Of a stretch of 64,000 nt of DNA, positions 55,574 through 63,351 are shown piece after piece. The notes under the pieces are model-generated. The model saw only the letters and a list, made by a program, of their open reading frames with translations, searched no databases and had not been told where the DNA came from. The stretch spans positions 1 to 64,000 of the forward strand of contig NZ_JANZXA010000009.1 in assembly GCF_025153475.1 (NCBI RefSeq), read 5' to 3'. The stretch comes from Novosphingobium mangrovisedimenti (lineage in GTDB: Bacteria > Pseudomonadota > Alphaproteobacteria > Sphingomonadales > Sphingomonadaceae). The position numbers were made by a program, and so were the translations under genes. The stretch's first letter is position 1. Every line of letters begins with the position of its first letter.

Positions 55574-55962
55574 CGGATCATTCCTTGAAAGTCTTAAAAT
55601 GGACGTTTCCAGTCCATTCCGGTCACAAAAATATCGGCGAAATTTGCGCAAATTTACGCGAAAAATGGCCGAAAACCGTGGCATGGCCTAAAAAGGGCTT
55701 GCTCTATAATCGCGCGTGCGCGGGTAGTGAGCGATGCTCTTCGATCACCTCGCCCTCTCAGAGCAACCTCACGTTCAACCCGGTGATTGCGCGTGGCAGA
55801 TCCGGAGGAAAAATTTCCGGAACTCCAAATTTTCAAAAAGCGGGAATTCTTGAAATTTTGCCGCTGATCACTTGCTGGCCTTCTGGACAACCGATCCAAT
55901 TGGCCATCAGCCCGAGGGGCGGCGGGCTGCGCAACCACCACCGCTTTCGGAGAAGCCATGGA
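55574..55962. other. AT-rich non-coding region with dyads in island 2
   Basis: About 390 bp without a supported gene. Around 55800-55860 it holds AT-rich inverted segments (AATTTCCGGAA, and AAATTTTCAA facing TTGAAATTTT). Such a stretch could be an operator, an excision accessory region or a replication origin of the excised circle; sequence alone does not decide. Confidence 0.4.
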
Positions 55963-56244
55963 TCACCCCTCCCCGTCCTGATCGGGTTCGATGCCAGCCA
56001 GGCGCCGGACACTAGCGATCTTCACCAGCCGCCGAGCACCAATCCGGACAGATTCTAGCTCGCCGCTTGCCAAAAGTGAGGCTCCGAGAGTTTTTCCGAT
56101 TGCCAACATTCTCCAAGCGTCCTCTTGCGCACAAAGGATCGCTTCCAACTGGGGTGTCCTCCCACAGCTCGGGCAAACGCGAAAATGTTCAGATGGGATC
56201 GCCGTTTCGCAATCAAACTGCTCAATGGGTGCCTTTCTGCTCAT
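55963..56244 (-). CDS. Excisionase-like HTH protein
   Basis: A 93-aa protein. The N-terminal half contains CPSCGR (a possible half zinc knuckle); the C-terminal half (AIGKTLGASLLASGELESVR IGARRLVK region) matches the helix-turn-helix/excisionase (HTH_17) pattern. It overlaps the AlpA-like gene by 4 bp, suggesting both act in control of excision or island gene expression. Confidence 0.65.
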   Translation of the reverse strand: MSRKAPIEQFDCETAIPSEHFRVCPSCGRTPQLEAILCAQEDAWRMLAIGKTLGASLLASGELESVRIGARRLVKIASVRRLAGIEPDQDGEG

Positions 56245-56435
56245 GCGACATCTCCCCACTGCCTGCGCCCGCCGAGCCACTCGTTCAGTACAGATAGTCG
56301 CAGCCCGACACGCCGGGCAGAAATTCGCTCGAACGGCGGAAAGCGCCCTGCGCGCTGCTCCCGATAGATTGTGGGTGCCGATAGATTTGATGCCTTCAAA
56401 ATGTCAGGCATCGGTAGGATCGGATCGATATTCAT
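56241..56435 (-). CDS. AlpA-family transcriptional regulator
   Basis: A 64-aa protein with the AlpA/MerR-like HTH layout: MPDILKASNLSAPTIYREQR then GRFPPFERISARRVGLR and LNEWLGGR. AlpA proteins of P4-like elements activate integrase/excision functions. Coupled to the downstream excisionase-like gene. Confidence 0.8.
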   Translation of the reverse strand: MNIDPILPMPDILKASNLSAPTIYREQRAGRFPPFERISARRVGLRLSVLNEWLGGRRQWGDVA

Positions 56436-56548
56436 TGCCGCCTCCTGTTTCAGTTAGACGGCTTGTGAATTTACGCACGTTTCAGAACGTGTCAGCAAGA
56501 TAGCGCTTCGCCCAAATGTACATTTACGGCGAAGGAAATCATGCTCTG

Positions 56549-57037
56549 CTATTTGGCTTTGGGAGCCCCGACCTCCCCTGCCACTTCCTTCAAATGCCCA
56601 AGAAATGTCTGGTGTGCTTGGTAAGCTTTTGTCCGGCCAATACCGAGACCCTCAGCCGCTTGGAGCAATGCGGCCTCATATTCTCCATGATTCGCAGAAT
56701 TTATCGCCCGATCAACGACGCGGCCGATTTGAAGATATTCTTCGCGCTTCTGCCCCAAGGGATCGGGCTGTCTTCCCCGCTTCGCTTTCCTCGCGGTGAT
56801 GCTGCAAACCGCACCGGGTCTGCGCTCAATGACATCAGCAATCATTTCGGCAATCTTCTGCGGCAATGGAAAACCTCTGCGGAGATGTTCCGCCAGCGGC
56901 TTAAGGTTTCCGTCCTTCAAGCCAATCTCAATCCGCAACGACATCCAAAGCTGTTTTTCAGCCTCGTCTAGATCGCCTGACAGCAGGAACTCCGGAGGCC
57001 AGCACGACGTATCGGCCGGGTCATGGTCATCAACCAT
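56549..57037 (-). CDS. Hypothetical protein coupled to integrase
   Basis: A 162-aa protein: an N-terminal helical region about pairs of Leu/Glu (DLDEAEKQLWMSLRIEIGLK) and a C-terminal helix-turn-helix-like region (LLQAAEGLGIGRTKAYQAHQ). It overlaps the integrase by 8 bp, so the pair is expressed together. Family not recognised; probable island-specific regulator. Confidence 0.6.
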   Translation of the reverse strand: MVDDHDPADTSCWPPEFLLSGDLDEAEKQLWMSLRIEIGLKDGNLKPLAEHLRRGFPLPQKIAEMIADVIERRPGAVCSITARKAKRGRQPDPLGQKREEYLQIGRVVDRAINSANHGEYEAALLQAAEGLGIGRTKAYQAHQTFLGHLKEVAGEVGAPKAK

Positions 57038-58256
57038 TGCGAAGTTCCACTATCCGCACAACATTGCCCCCGCCCGCTGCACCGCTTGCGCAATACTGCC
57101 CCCACGCCGTCATGAGCTTTATACGCGCGCCCGGCTGTTTCGACGTACCCAAATAGGTAGTCCGGCGATAGGCAGCCTGCACGGCGTCCGGCGTCTTGTG
57201 CGCAAGGGCGGCTTCCACCACGGCATCGGCAAAGCCCTCGTTTGCGGCCCAATCGGTAAAAGCCGAACGGAAGCCGTGGACATGGTAGGGCTCGCTAGCG
57301 TCACGCAGCACCTTCAACAGCGTCATATCTGACATGGGCTTGCCGCCCGTGCCGGGAAAAACAATTTCGGTGCCCGCCAGCTTCAATGCTGCCGCCTTCG
57401 CCAGAACCGCCAGAGCAGCCTCAGAGAGCGGAACGATGTGCGCCTTACCCCTTTTCATATGATCGGCTGGAATCGTCCACAGACGGCCCTCCAGGTCAAA
57501 TTCAGCCCATGTCGCCAGCCGCACCTCCTGCGAGCGCACGCCGCACAGGATCAGCAATTCGAGCGCGAGCCGCCCATATGATGGTTTTCGCTGCAAAGCG
57601 GTGATGAACGCAGGCACCGCGACGTAGGGCATTGCCTTCCGGTTTTCCCGCTCCTTCACTTGCCGGGGCAGGCCCCGACCCGCCTTTAGGCTTCCGCTGC
57701 CCGATGGTGCTTCCGTCGAGCGCCAGCCCTTTGCATGGGCATAATCAAGCACAGCGCATATTCGGTTGCGCACTTGGCGGGCGGTTTCTGGAATGTCCTG
57801 CCAGATCGGCGTCAGCACACCGATAATATCAGCCGCCGTAATCCCGCCTGTCGGACGATCACCGAGCTTGGGGAAAGCGTAATTCTCCAGACTGGCGAGC
57901 CACTGGCGCGGATAGACCTCGCTTTTCCAACCTGATTCGTTTTCAGCGTGGTAGGTCTTCGCAGCTTCGCGGAACGTCACCTTGGCAGCGGCTTCGTCCT
58001 TTCTCTCCACCAGAACGTCACGACGTTCGACCTTTACCGCCTTGCGAAGCTCTCTCGCTCGCTCTCTGGCTTCCGCCAGTGTCAGCAGCCGGGCAGAACC
58101 AATCCCGATGTCCTGCCGCTTTCCGTCGCGCTGGAGTCGCAAAGTCCAAGATGCGCCGCCGCGTTTGTCGACTTTCAGAAACAGCCCGTCGCCGTCCTGA
58201 TAGGTACCGGGAATTGCCAAAGCGGCCTTAACCGCCACTGCCGTCAGCTTTCCCAT
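57030..58256 (-). CDS. P4-type tyrosine recombinase / integrase of island 2
   Basis: A 408-aa integrase. N-terminal DUF4102 arm-binding domain (DGDGLFLKVDKRG), SAM-like core-binding region, and catalytic domain with Arg in CGVRSQEVRL, HGFRSAFTDW, and AHKTPDAVQAAYRR with Tyr. It differs from island 1's integrase and targets tRNA-Tyr. The ATG at 58256 is preferred; upstream in-frame sequence crosses the arm-type repeats. Confidence 0.93.
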   Translation of the reverse strand: MGKLTAVAVKAALAIPGTYQDGDGLFLKVDKRGGASWTLRLQRDGKRQDIGIGSARLLTLAEARERARELRKAVKVERRDVLVERKDEAAAKVTFREAAKTYHAENESGWKSEVYPRQWLASLENYAFPKLGDRPTGGITAADIIGVLTPIWQDIPETARQVRNRICAVLDYAHAKGWRSTEAPSGSGSLKAGRGLPRQVKERENRKAMPYVAVPAFITALQRKPSYGRLALELLILCGVRSQEVRLATWAEFDLEGRLWTIPADHMKRGKAHIVPLSEAALAVLAKAAALKLAGTEIVFPGTGGKPMSDMTLLKVLRDASEPYHVHGFRSAFTDWAANEGFADAVVEAALAHKTPDAVQAAYRRTTYLGTSKQPGARIKLMTAWGQYCASGAAGGGNVVRIVELRNG

Positions 58257-58262
58257 GTCATT

Positions 58263-58340
58263 CCCCCACACTTTCCTCCCCCACATTGGAGGATCAGAAT
58301 GTGGGGGAAAGCCAATCCTCCCCCACACTTCCCCCACATT
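58263..58340. repeat. Arm-type repeat cluster at right end of island 2
   Basis: Five copies of CCCCCACA: 58263-58270, 58278-58285, an inverted copy at 58300-58307, 58320-58327 and 58331-58338; three extend to CCCCCACATT. The inverted pair 58278-58287/58298-58307 forms a dyad. They lie between the integrase start and tRNA-Tyr and match the left-end copies, so they are probably integrase arm sites. Confidence 0.65.
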
Positions 58341-58445
58341 CCAGCCCGGTTGCAGGCGAAATGCGGCGGGCGCAGGCGGTCCTGCGCGGAGAGAATACCC
58401 TAGGATTTCCGGGATTTCTACGGGCTTTCACGTGCAATAACGGGA

Positions 58446-58466
58446 AAGCTGGTGGTGGACAGGGCT
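58446..58466. repeat. Right attachment site of island 2 (in tRNA-Tyr 3' end)
   Basis: AAGCTGGTGGTGG-A-CAGGGCT, the 3' end and flank of tRNA-Tyr. Duplicated, with one base lost, at 48452-48471. Confidence 0.8.
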
Positions 58467-58538
58467 GGATTCGAACCAACGTACGCTTGCGCGGGCAGAT
58501 TTACAGTCTGCTGCCTTTAACCACTCGGCCACCTGTCC
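58453..58538 (-). tRNA. tRNA-Tyr (GTA), integration target of island 2
   Basis: An 86-nt class II tRNA on the minus strand with acceptor GGACAGG/CCTGTCC, anticodon stem GCAGA/TCTGC around CTGTAAA with anticodon GTA, a long variable arm, T-loop GTTCGAATC, discriminator A and encoded CCA. Confidence 0.95.
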
Positions 58539-58724
58539 ACACCAGTTGCTGGCTGCCGATCGTCCCGGTTGCGGGAAAATCGGCGTGGTCGAGGCTTCCG
58601 TGAAGGGAGCCCCGTTGCCGAGGAGCCGCGCCTTTGCCGAACCGAGCCTTGCCTGTCAATGGGGTCGCTGCCAAAGCGGTACCACATTTTTGCGACAGCC
58701 CATTTTTCGCTGAAAGGACAATCG

Positions 58725-59543
58725 ATGAGTAAGCGCGGCGACAGCCGGGACGGTGAACGCCCGGGCCGGGCCCTGCGCGGGCGCGCCGGCCGGATGAAGA
58801 ACGGCAGGGGCAGCGGCCGGGCCAGTTCGGGGATGGTGCGCCTGTGGGGACGGCACGCGGTCGAGGCCGCGCTCAAGAACCCGAACCGCAGCCACCGCAA
58901 GCTCTGGGCCACGCGTGAAGGCGTCGAATCGCTCGATGGCGAACTCCCGGCCGATTTCCCGGTCGAGTGGGCACAGCCCGCCGATCTCGCGCGCCTCGTT
59001 GCGCGCGATGCACCGCACCAGGGACTCGTGCTCGAATGCGAGCCGCTCGACGACCTGTTCCTCTCCGACGTGCTGGACGGCGATCCCGCGCGCCCGGTCG
59101 TGGTGCTCGATCAGGTGACCGACCCGCATAACGTCGGTGCGATTCTTCGTTCCGCCGCAGCCTTCGATGCCTGCGCGATCGTCACGCAGGACAGGCATGC
59201 CCCGCCCGAATCGGGCACGCTGGCAAAATCCGCCTCCGGCGCTCTCGAAATCGTGCCGTGGGTGCGCGTGGTAAACCTCGCCCGCGCACTCGAGGACATC
59301 GCCGAGGCCGGCTACTGGCGCATCGGGCTGGACGGCGAGGCCGAAGCGACGCTGGCCGAAGCCCTGCCCGCCGGTCCCGTCGCACTGGTTCTAGGCGCCG
59401 AAGGCGAAGGCATGCGGCACAATATCGTCCAGCACTGCGATGCCATTGCCAAGCTGCCGATCAGCCACGCCATGGAGAGCCTCAACGTCAGCAATGCGGC
59501 CGCCATCGCACTCTATGCAGCGGCAACGCGCGAACCTGTGTAA
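58725..59543 (+). CDS. rlmB: 23S rRNA (guanosine-2'-O)-methyltransferase RlmB
   Basis: A 272-aa SpoU-class trefoil-knot methyltransferase. N-terminal substrate-binding domain (VRLWGRHAVEAAL), then SpoU motifs DPHNVGAILRSAAAF, LVLGAEGEGM and SLNVSNAAAIALYAA. It modifies G2251-equivalent in the peptidyl-transferase centre. The chosen start has GAAAGGA upstream; a basic Arg/Gly-rich N-terminal tail of about 35 residues precedes the domain. Confidence 0.93.
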   Translation: MSKRGDSRDGERPGRALRGRAGRMKNGRGSGRASSGMVRLWGRHAVEAALKNPNRSHRKLWATREGVESLDGELPADFPVEWAQPADLARLVARDAPHQGLVLECEPLDDLFLSDVLDGDPARPVVVLDQVTDPHNVGAILRSAAAFDACAIVTQDRHAPPESGTLAKSASGALEIVPWVRVVNLARALEDIAEAGYWRIGLDGEAEATLAEALPAGPVALVLGAEGEGMRHNIVQHCDAIAKLPISHAMESLNVSNAAAIALYAAATREPV

Positions 59544-59577
59544 AAAGACGCGGGGACTCGATTCAAGGAGGGGCTAA

Positions 59578-60414
59578 ATGCCAGGAATTTCCAAACGAGC
59601 CGGCGTGCGACGCACGCTGGCGGGGCTTGCCGTCGCCGCACTGTCGCTGCTGGCCGCAGCCTGCATCTTCGCGCCGGGCAAGTTCACCTCGCAGCTGGAC
59701 CTGCGCAAGGACCGCAGCTTTGCGTTCCGTTACACCGGCGAGATCCTGATGGCACCGCTGATGGAATCCAAAAAGGACAGCACGTTCACCCCCGAGGCGT
59801 GCCACGGCGAGGAAACCTACGACGAACGCGATTGCACGCCCGAAGAGATCGCACAGCAAAAGGCGGAATGGGAAAGCCAGCGCGAAAGCAAGAAGAAGAG
59901 CGACGCCCAGGCCGCGCAGATGCTGCTGGGCGGCATGGACCCCAGCAATCCCGAATCGGGCAACGAACTGGCGGCGAAGCTTCGGCGCCAGGCCGGCTGG
60001 AACAAGGTCGAGTATCTTGGCAACGGCAAGTTCGACGTCGATTTCGCCATTTCGGGCAAGCTCGACCACGATTTCGTGTTCCCGACCATGGAAGGGTTCC
60101 CGATGAGCAATGCCTTCGTGCAGGTCATGCTGCGACAGGACGGCTCGGTGCGCATCGATGCGCCCGGCTTCGGGCCGCCGAGCGGCGGCGGTGCGATGGC
60201 TGGCATGATGTCGGGCATGCCCAAGTCCGACGATTCGGACGACGGCCCCACCGCAATGGCCGATGGCACCTTCACCGTGCTCACGGACGCCCAGGTCCTG
60301 GCCAACAATACCGATGAGGGGCCGCAGGCGGCACCCGGCGGGGCCGCCCTGTCGTGGACGGTCAACCCGCGCTCGAAGATCGCACCGATGGCCCTGCTGA
60401 AGACGGAACGGTAG
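59578..60414 (+). CDS. Conserved lipoprotein (hypothetical)
   Basis: A 278-aa lipoprotein: signal peptide with lipobox LLAAAC (Cys at about residue 29), then a soluble beta-rich domain (KFTSQLDLRKDRSFAFRYTG) and a charged low-complexity stretch (about 95-115). AAGGAGG precedes the ATG. Not assigned to a family; sphingomonad homologues are likely. Follows rlmB by 34 bp. Confidence 0.75.
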   Translation: MPGISKRAGVRRTLAGLAVAALSLLAAACIFAPGKFTSQLDLRKDRSFAFRYTGEILMAPLMESKKDSTFTPEACHGEETYDERDCTPEEIAQQKAEWESQRESKKKSDAQAAQMLLGGMDPSNPESGNELAAKLRRQAGWNKVEYLGNGKFDVDFAISGKLDHDFVFPTMEGFPMSNAFVQVMLRQDGSVRIDAPGFGPPSGGGAMAGMMSGMPKSDDSDDGPTAMADGTFTVLTDAQVLANNTDEGPQAAPGGAALSWTVNPRSKIAPMALLKTER

Positions 60415-60495
60415 GATCGCTTCATTCGTCCCGGGCACTGCCCCGGGACGAGGACGATACGCCAGTCGTTGAAAGAACCGCCGTCCAAATGAAAA

Positions 60496-60527
60496 ACGCC
60501 GCGCCGACCCGAAGGTTGGCGCGGCGT
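60496..60527. terminator. Terminator between lipoprotein gene and HU gene
   Basis: Stem ACGCCGCGCCGACC/GGTTGGCGCGGCGT (one G-T pair) with a CGAA loop. On the minus strand it is followed by TTTTTC, so it serves the HU gene; it can also end the lipoprotein transcript. Confidence 0.85.
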
Positions 60528-60568
60528 ATTCGTTTCGGCCTGTGAGGCGTTACAGACCGGAAGGCTGC

Positions 60569-60841
60569 TTAGTTGACAGCGTCCTTCAGGCCCTTACCGG
60601 CCTTGAACTTCGGCTGAGCCGAAGCCTTGATTTCCATCGGCTCGCCGGTGCGCGGGTTGCGACCGGTCGAAGCCTTGCGCTTGGCAACCGAGAAAGTGCC
60701 GAAGCCCACCAGACGCACTTCGTCGCCCTTCTTCAACGCACCAGTGATGGCGTCAAACACACCTTCGACGGCCTTGGTCGCATCGCTGCGGGTCAGACCG
60801 CTCGTGTCGGCAACAGCGCTGATGAGATCGTTCTTGTTCAT
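60569..60841 (-). CDS. hup: DNA-binding protein HU
   Basis: A 90-aa histone-like nucleoid protein. MNKNDLISAVADTSGL start and the DNA-binding arm signature GFGTFSVAKRKASTGRNPRT are complete. Dimeric HU bends and compacts DNA. Monocistronic with a strong terminator and a long upstream region (about 330 bp). Confidence 0.97.
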   Translation of the reverse strand: MNKNDLISAVADTSGLTRSDATKAVEGVFDAITGALKKGDEVRLVGFGTFSVAKRKASTGRNPRTGEPMEIKASAQPKFKAGKGLKDAVN

Positions 60842-61177
60842 TGCGGGAACCCCCTACCTTTTTAGTGGAACCGGTTGTGATGGGATATTTTGAATCGCCT
60901 CGGGTGCGACGGAATTGAGCGGGTTTTATCGGCGCTGGCAAGGCCTAAAGCGCCCCAAAACCCGCAGTTTAACGCGTTTTTCCGCCATTCTTACGACAAT
61001 TCCTGTTTGTGCAACGCAGCAACTCATAGGCTGCGATGCACAGGACTCGCGCAGAGCCCGGAGTCGCCGCATCGCAACATAAAGCGCCCCGGCGGGACGC
61101 CTCATGCTGATACGGCGATTCGATGAAAATTCCTTAATCGGAAATCGACCCGGACCGCATGCCCGGGGACCGGGCAT
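60842..61177. other. Long non-coding region upstream of the HU gene
   Basis: About 335 bp before the HU gene and after the rplS terminator. It contains a nested hairpin (61032-61076) and T-rich segments; presumably promoter and 5' leader of the HU gene. No small gene is supported. Confidence 0.5.
61032..61076. ncRNA. Nested hairpin (possible leader structure or small RNA)
   Basis: Outer 8-bp stem TGCGATGC/GCATCGCA and inner 5-bp stem GACTC/GAGTC enclosing a 12-nt loop. It lies about 190 nt upstream of the HU start. It could be a structured leader, or part of a small RNA; no promoter was assigned. Confidence 0.35.
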
Positions 61178-61179
61178 AA

Positions 61180-61205
61180 AAAAGGCGGTCCGAAAGCGAA
61201 CCGCC
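61180..61205 (-). terminator. Terminator after rplS
   Basis: GGCGGT/ACCGCC stem (extended with a mismatch by CCG/CGA) followed on the minus strand by TTTTTTA. Terminates the ffh-rpsP-rimM-trmD-rplS transcript. Confidence 0.85.
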
Positions 61206-61248
61206 TCTTCTGCTACCCGGCCGCAAGCGACCGGGCGAGCTGCCTGGC

Positions 61249-61623
61249 TTACGCCTCGGCTCCGGTGCGAACATCGCGGCGCTCGGCAATGCGGGCGCGC
61301 TTACCGGTACGACCACGCAGGTAGTACAGCTTGGCACGACGCACGACGCCGCGGCGGACCACGGTGATCGAATCGAGGTTCGGCGAATACAGCGGGAACA
61401 CGCGCTCCACGCCTTCACCAAAGCTGATCTTGCGAACGGTGAAGTTCGAATTGAAGCCACGGTTCGAACGCGCGATGCACACGCCTTCGAAGTTCTGCAC
61501 ACGGCTACGCGTACCTTCAACGACCTTCACGCCGACGCGAACGGTGTCGCCCGGACGGAACTCGGGAATATCCTTGCCGGCCTTGGCAATTTCCTCGGCC
61601 TCGATCTGCTGAATCAGGTTCAT
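61249..61623 (-). CDS. rplS: 50S ribosomal protein L19 (bL19)
   Basis: A 124-aa large-subunit protein at the subunit interface. Landmarks [16 protein letters not shown] and the basic [18 protein letters not shown]. Start overlaps the trmD stop by 4 bp. Last gene of the operon; a terminator follows. Confidence 0.97.
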   Translation of the reverse strand: MNLIQQIEAEEIAKAGKDIPEFRPGDTVRVGVKVVEGTRSRVQNFEGVCIARSNRGFNSNFTVRKISFGEGVERVFPLYSPNLDSITVVRRGVVRRAKLYYLRGRTGKRARIAERRDVRTGAEA

Positions 61624-62366
61624 GAACCCAAATCCTCATCTTCATGCCGCGCGCCAGAGGCAGACTGGACCCGAGCGTCCCTGTGACGCTCCCAAAGGTC
61701 CGGCCTGCGTAACCGTGTGTCATTTTCCGCCCGTTGTTTCCGCCAGGCGGCGATTTTCGCATGATCCCCCGATCGCAGCACTTCAGGGATCGTGCGCCCT
61801 TCCCATTCGACAGGTCGGGTATAGTGCGGATACTCGAGAAGACCGTCCTCGAACGATTCCTCGGTTCCGCTTGAAGGCGCGCCCATTACGCCGGGAAGCA
61901 AGCGAATGCAAGCGTCTAACAGCATCAGGGCGGCAGGTTCTCCGCCGGACAACACGATGTCACCGACCGAGACCTCTTCCACGTCCCGGCCCTCGAAGAT
62001 CCGCTCGTCGAAACCCTCGAAGCGGCCGCACAGGACGATCACGCCCGACCCCGCTGCCAACTCACGCACGCGGGCCTGGGTGATGGGTTTTCCGCGCGGG
62101 GTCATGGCGATGACCGGCGCATCGGGATTGGCCACGCGCGCATGATCGATCGCGGCGGCCAGGATGTCCGCCTTGAGCACCATGCCAGCACCGCCACCCG
62201 CCGGCGTGTCATCGACGGTACGGTGCTTGTCCGTGGCGAAATCGCGGATCTGAACCGCGTCCATCGACCACTTGCCCTGTTCGAGCGCCCTGCCCGCCAG
62301 CGACACGCCGAGCGGGCCGGGGAACATCTCGGGGTAAAGCGTCAGGACAGTAGCAGCAAAGGTCAT
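61620..62366 (-). CDS. trmD: tRNA (guanine-N1-)-methyltransferase
   Basis: A 248-aa SPOUT enzyme methylating G37 of tRNAs reading CNN and similar codons. Knot motifs: [21 protein letters not shown] and [14 protein letters not shown]. The start at 62366 ([15 protein letters not shown]) overlaps the rimM stop by 4 bp; the frame continues upstream as rimM shadow. Confidence 0.97.
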   Translation of the reverse strand: MTFAATVLTLYPEMFPGPLGVSLAGRALEQGKWSMDAVQIRDFATDKHRTVDDTPAGGGAGMVLKADILAAAIDHARVANPDAPVIAMTPRGKPITQARVRELAAGSGVIVLCGRFEGFDERIFEGRDVEEVSVGDIVLSGGEPAALMLLDACIRLLPGVMGAPSSGTEESFEDGLLEYPHYTRPVEWEGRTIPEVLRSGDHAKIAAWRKQRAENDTRLRRPDLWERHRDARVQSASGARHEDEDLGS

Positions 62367-62872
62367 GCTTCGACGAAGGCCGAACTGACGAGGATGCGTT
62401 CCGCGTTCCACTCGGGCACGGCAGCCCGGGTCATGGGCACCATGAAACGCCTGCTCTTGCCGTCCTCGCCTGCGGGCCGCTCTATCTCGAGCACGTCGCC
62501 GGCGCCGAAATTCTCGACGGCGACACAAGTGCCAAGCGCCTCGCCCTCATCCGAAACGACGGGCAGGTCGATCAGGTCGGCGTGGTAGTACTCGCCCTCT
62601 CCCAACGCCGGCATCGCCGCACGCGGCACGGTTAGCGCCGTACCGCGCAGCTTTTCAGCCGCGTTACGGTCCGCCACTTCCTCGAAGCGGGCGATGGCGC
62701 CGCCCTTGCCGTCGTCGCGCAGCTTTTTCAGCGTCAGCGATGAATCATTGAAGGCGCGGTAGCGCTTGAGCGCAGCCACGCCTTCTCCGAACAGCTTGAG
62801 GCGTACTTCGCCCGTCACGCCGTGGGCGCCAGTGATGGCTGCCAGCGTGACGGGGCGATCGTTACCGGCCAA
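62363..62872 (-). CDS. rimM: Ribosome maturation factor RimM
   Basis: A 169-aa 16S-processing factor: N-terminal beta-barrel ([16 protein letters not shown]) and C-terminal PRC-barrel ([15 protein letters not shown]). Lies 3 bp after rpsP and overlaps trmD. Confidence 0.96.
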   Translation of the reverse strand: MAGNDRPVTLAAITGAHGVTGEVRLKLFGEGVAALKRYRAFNDSSLTLKKLRDDGKGGAIARFEEVADRNAAEKLRGTALTVPRAAMPALGEGEYYHADLIDLPVVSDEGEALGTCVAVENFGAGDVLEIERPAGEDGKSRRFMVPMTRAAVPEWNAERILVSSAFVEA

Positions 62873-62875
62873 GGC

Positions 62876-63322
62876 TTAGGCCTCGGTCGATTCCTCGGTG
62901 GAAGCTTCCTCTGCGGCAGCTTCCTCGGCGGCCGGAGCTTCCTCGGCCGGAGCGGCAGCAGCAGCGGCGGCGGCCTCTTCGGCCTCACGCAGCTTCTCGG
63001 CCTTTTCCTCCGCGCGTTCCTTGGCCTTTTCGCCCGGCTCACCCTTCTGCGGGTTATTGGTGGCCTTGCGCTCCTTGATGCCGGCCTTGTCGAGCATGCG
63101 GGCGACGCGGTCGGTCGGCTGGGCGCCAACGCCGAGCCAGTAGTTCACGCGGTCCTCGTTGAGCTTGACGCGGTTCTCGTCGTCCTTGGCGAGCAGCGGA
63201 TTGTAGGTGCCGACCTGCTCCAGGTACTTGCCGTCACGCGGCGAGCGCGAGTTGGAAACGACAACCTTATAGTACGGACGCTTCTTCGCGCCACCGCGCG
63301 ACAGACGGATCGAAACGGACAT
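62876..63322 (-). CDS. rpsP: 30S ribosomal protein S16 (bS16) with long C-terminal tail
   Basis: A 148-aa protein. The first about 85 residues are a complete bS16 ([39 protein letters not shown]). The rest is an Ala/Glu/Lys-rich tail that is charged and then poly-Ala with Glu, probably disordered. Typical bS16 is about 80-90 aa, so the tail is an extension seen in this lineage. First ribosomal gene after ffh. Confidence 0.96.
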   Translation of the reverse strand: MSVSIRLSRGGAKKRPYYKVVVSNSRSPRDGKYLEQVGTYNPLLAKDDENRVKLNEDRVNYWLGVGAQPTDRVARMLDKAGIKERKATNNPQKGEPGEKAKERAEEKAEKLREAEEAAAAAAAAPAEEAPAAEEAAAEEASTEESTEA

Positions 63323-63351
63323 TGTTCTACCTTTCCTTCAAATTCGAATGC

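Noticed and set aside
55654..55959. Minus-strand open frame of 101 codons in the AT-rich gap
   Set aside because: Low-complexity Arg-rich product; codon use is unlike the neighbours and no start signal is visible.
58263..58340. Repeats as a CRISPR array
   Set aside because: Units are only 8-10 bp, irregularly spaced and partly inverted, with no cas genes; integrase arm sites fit better.
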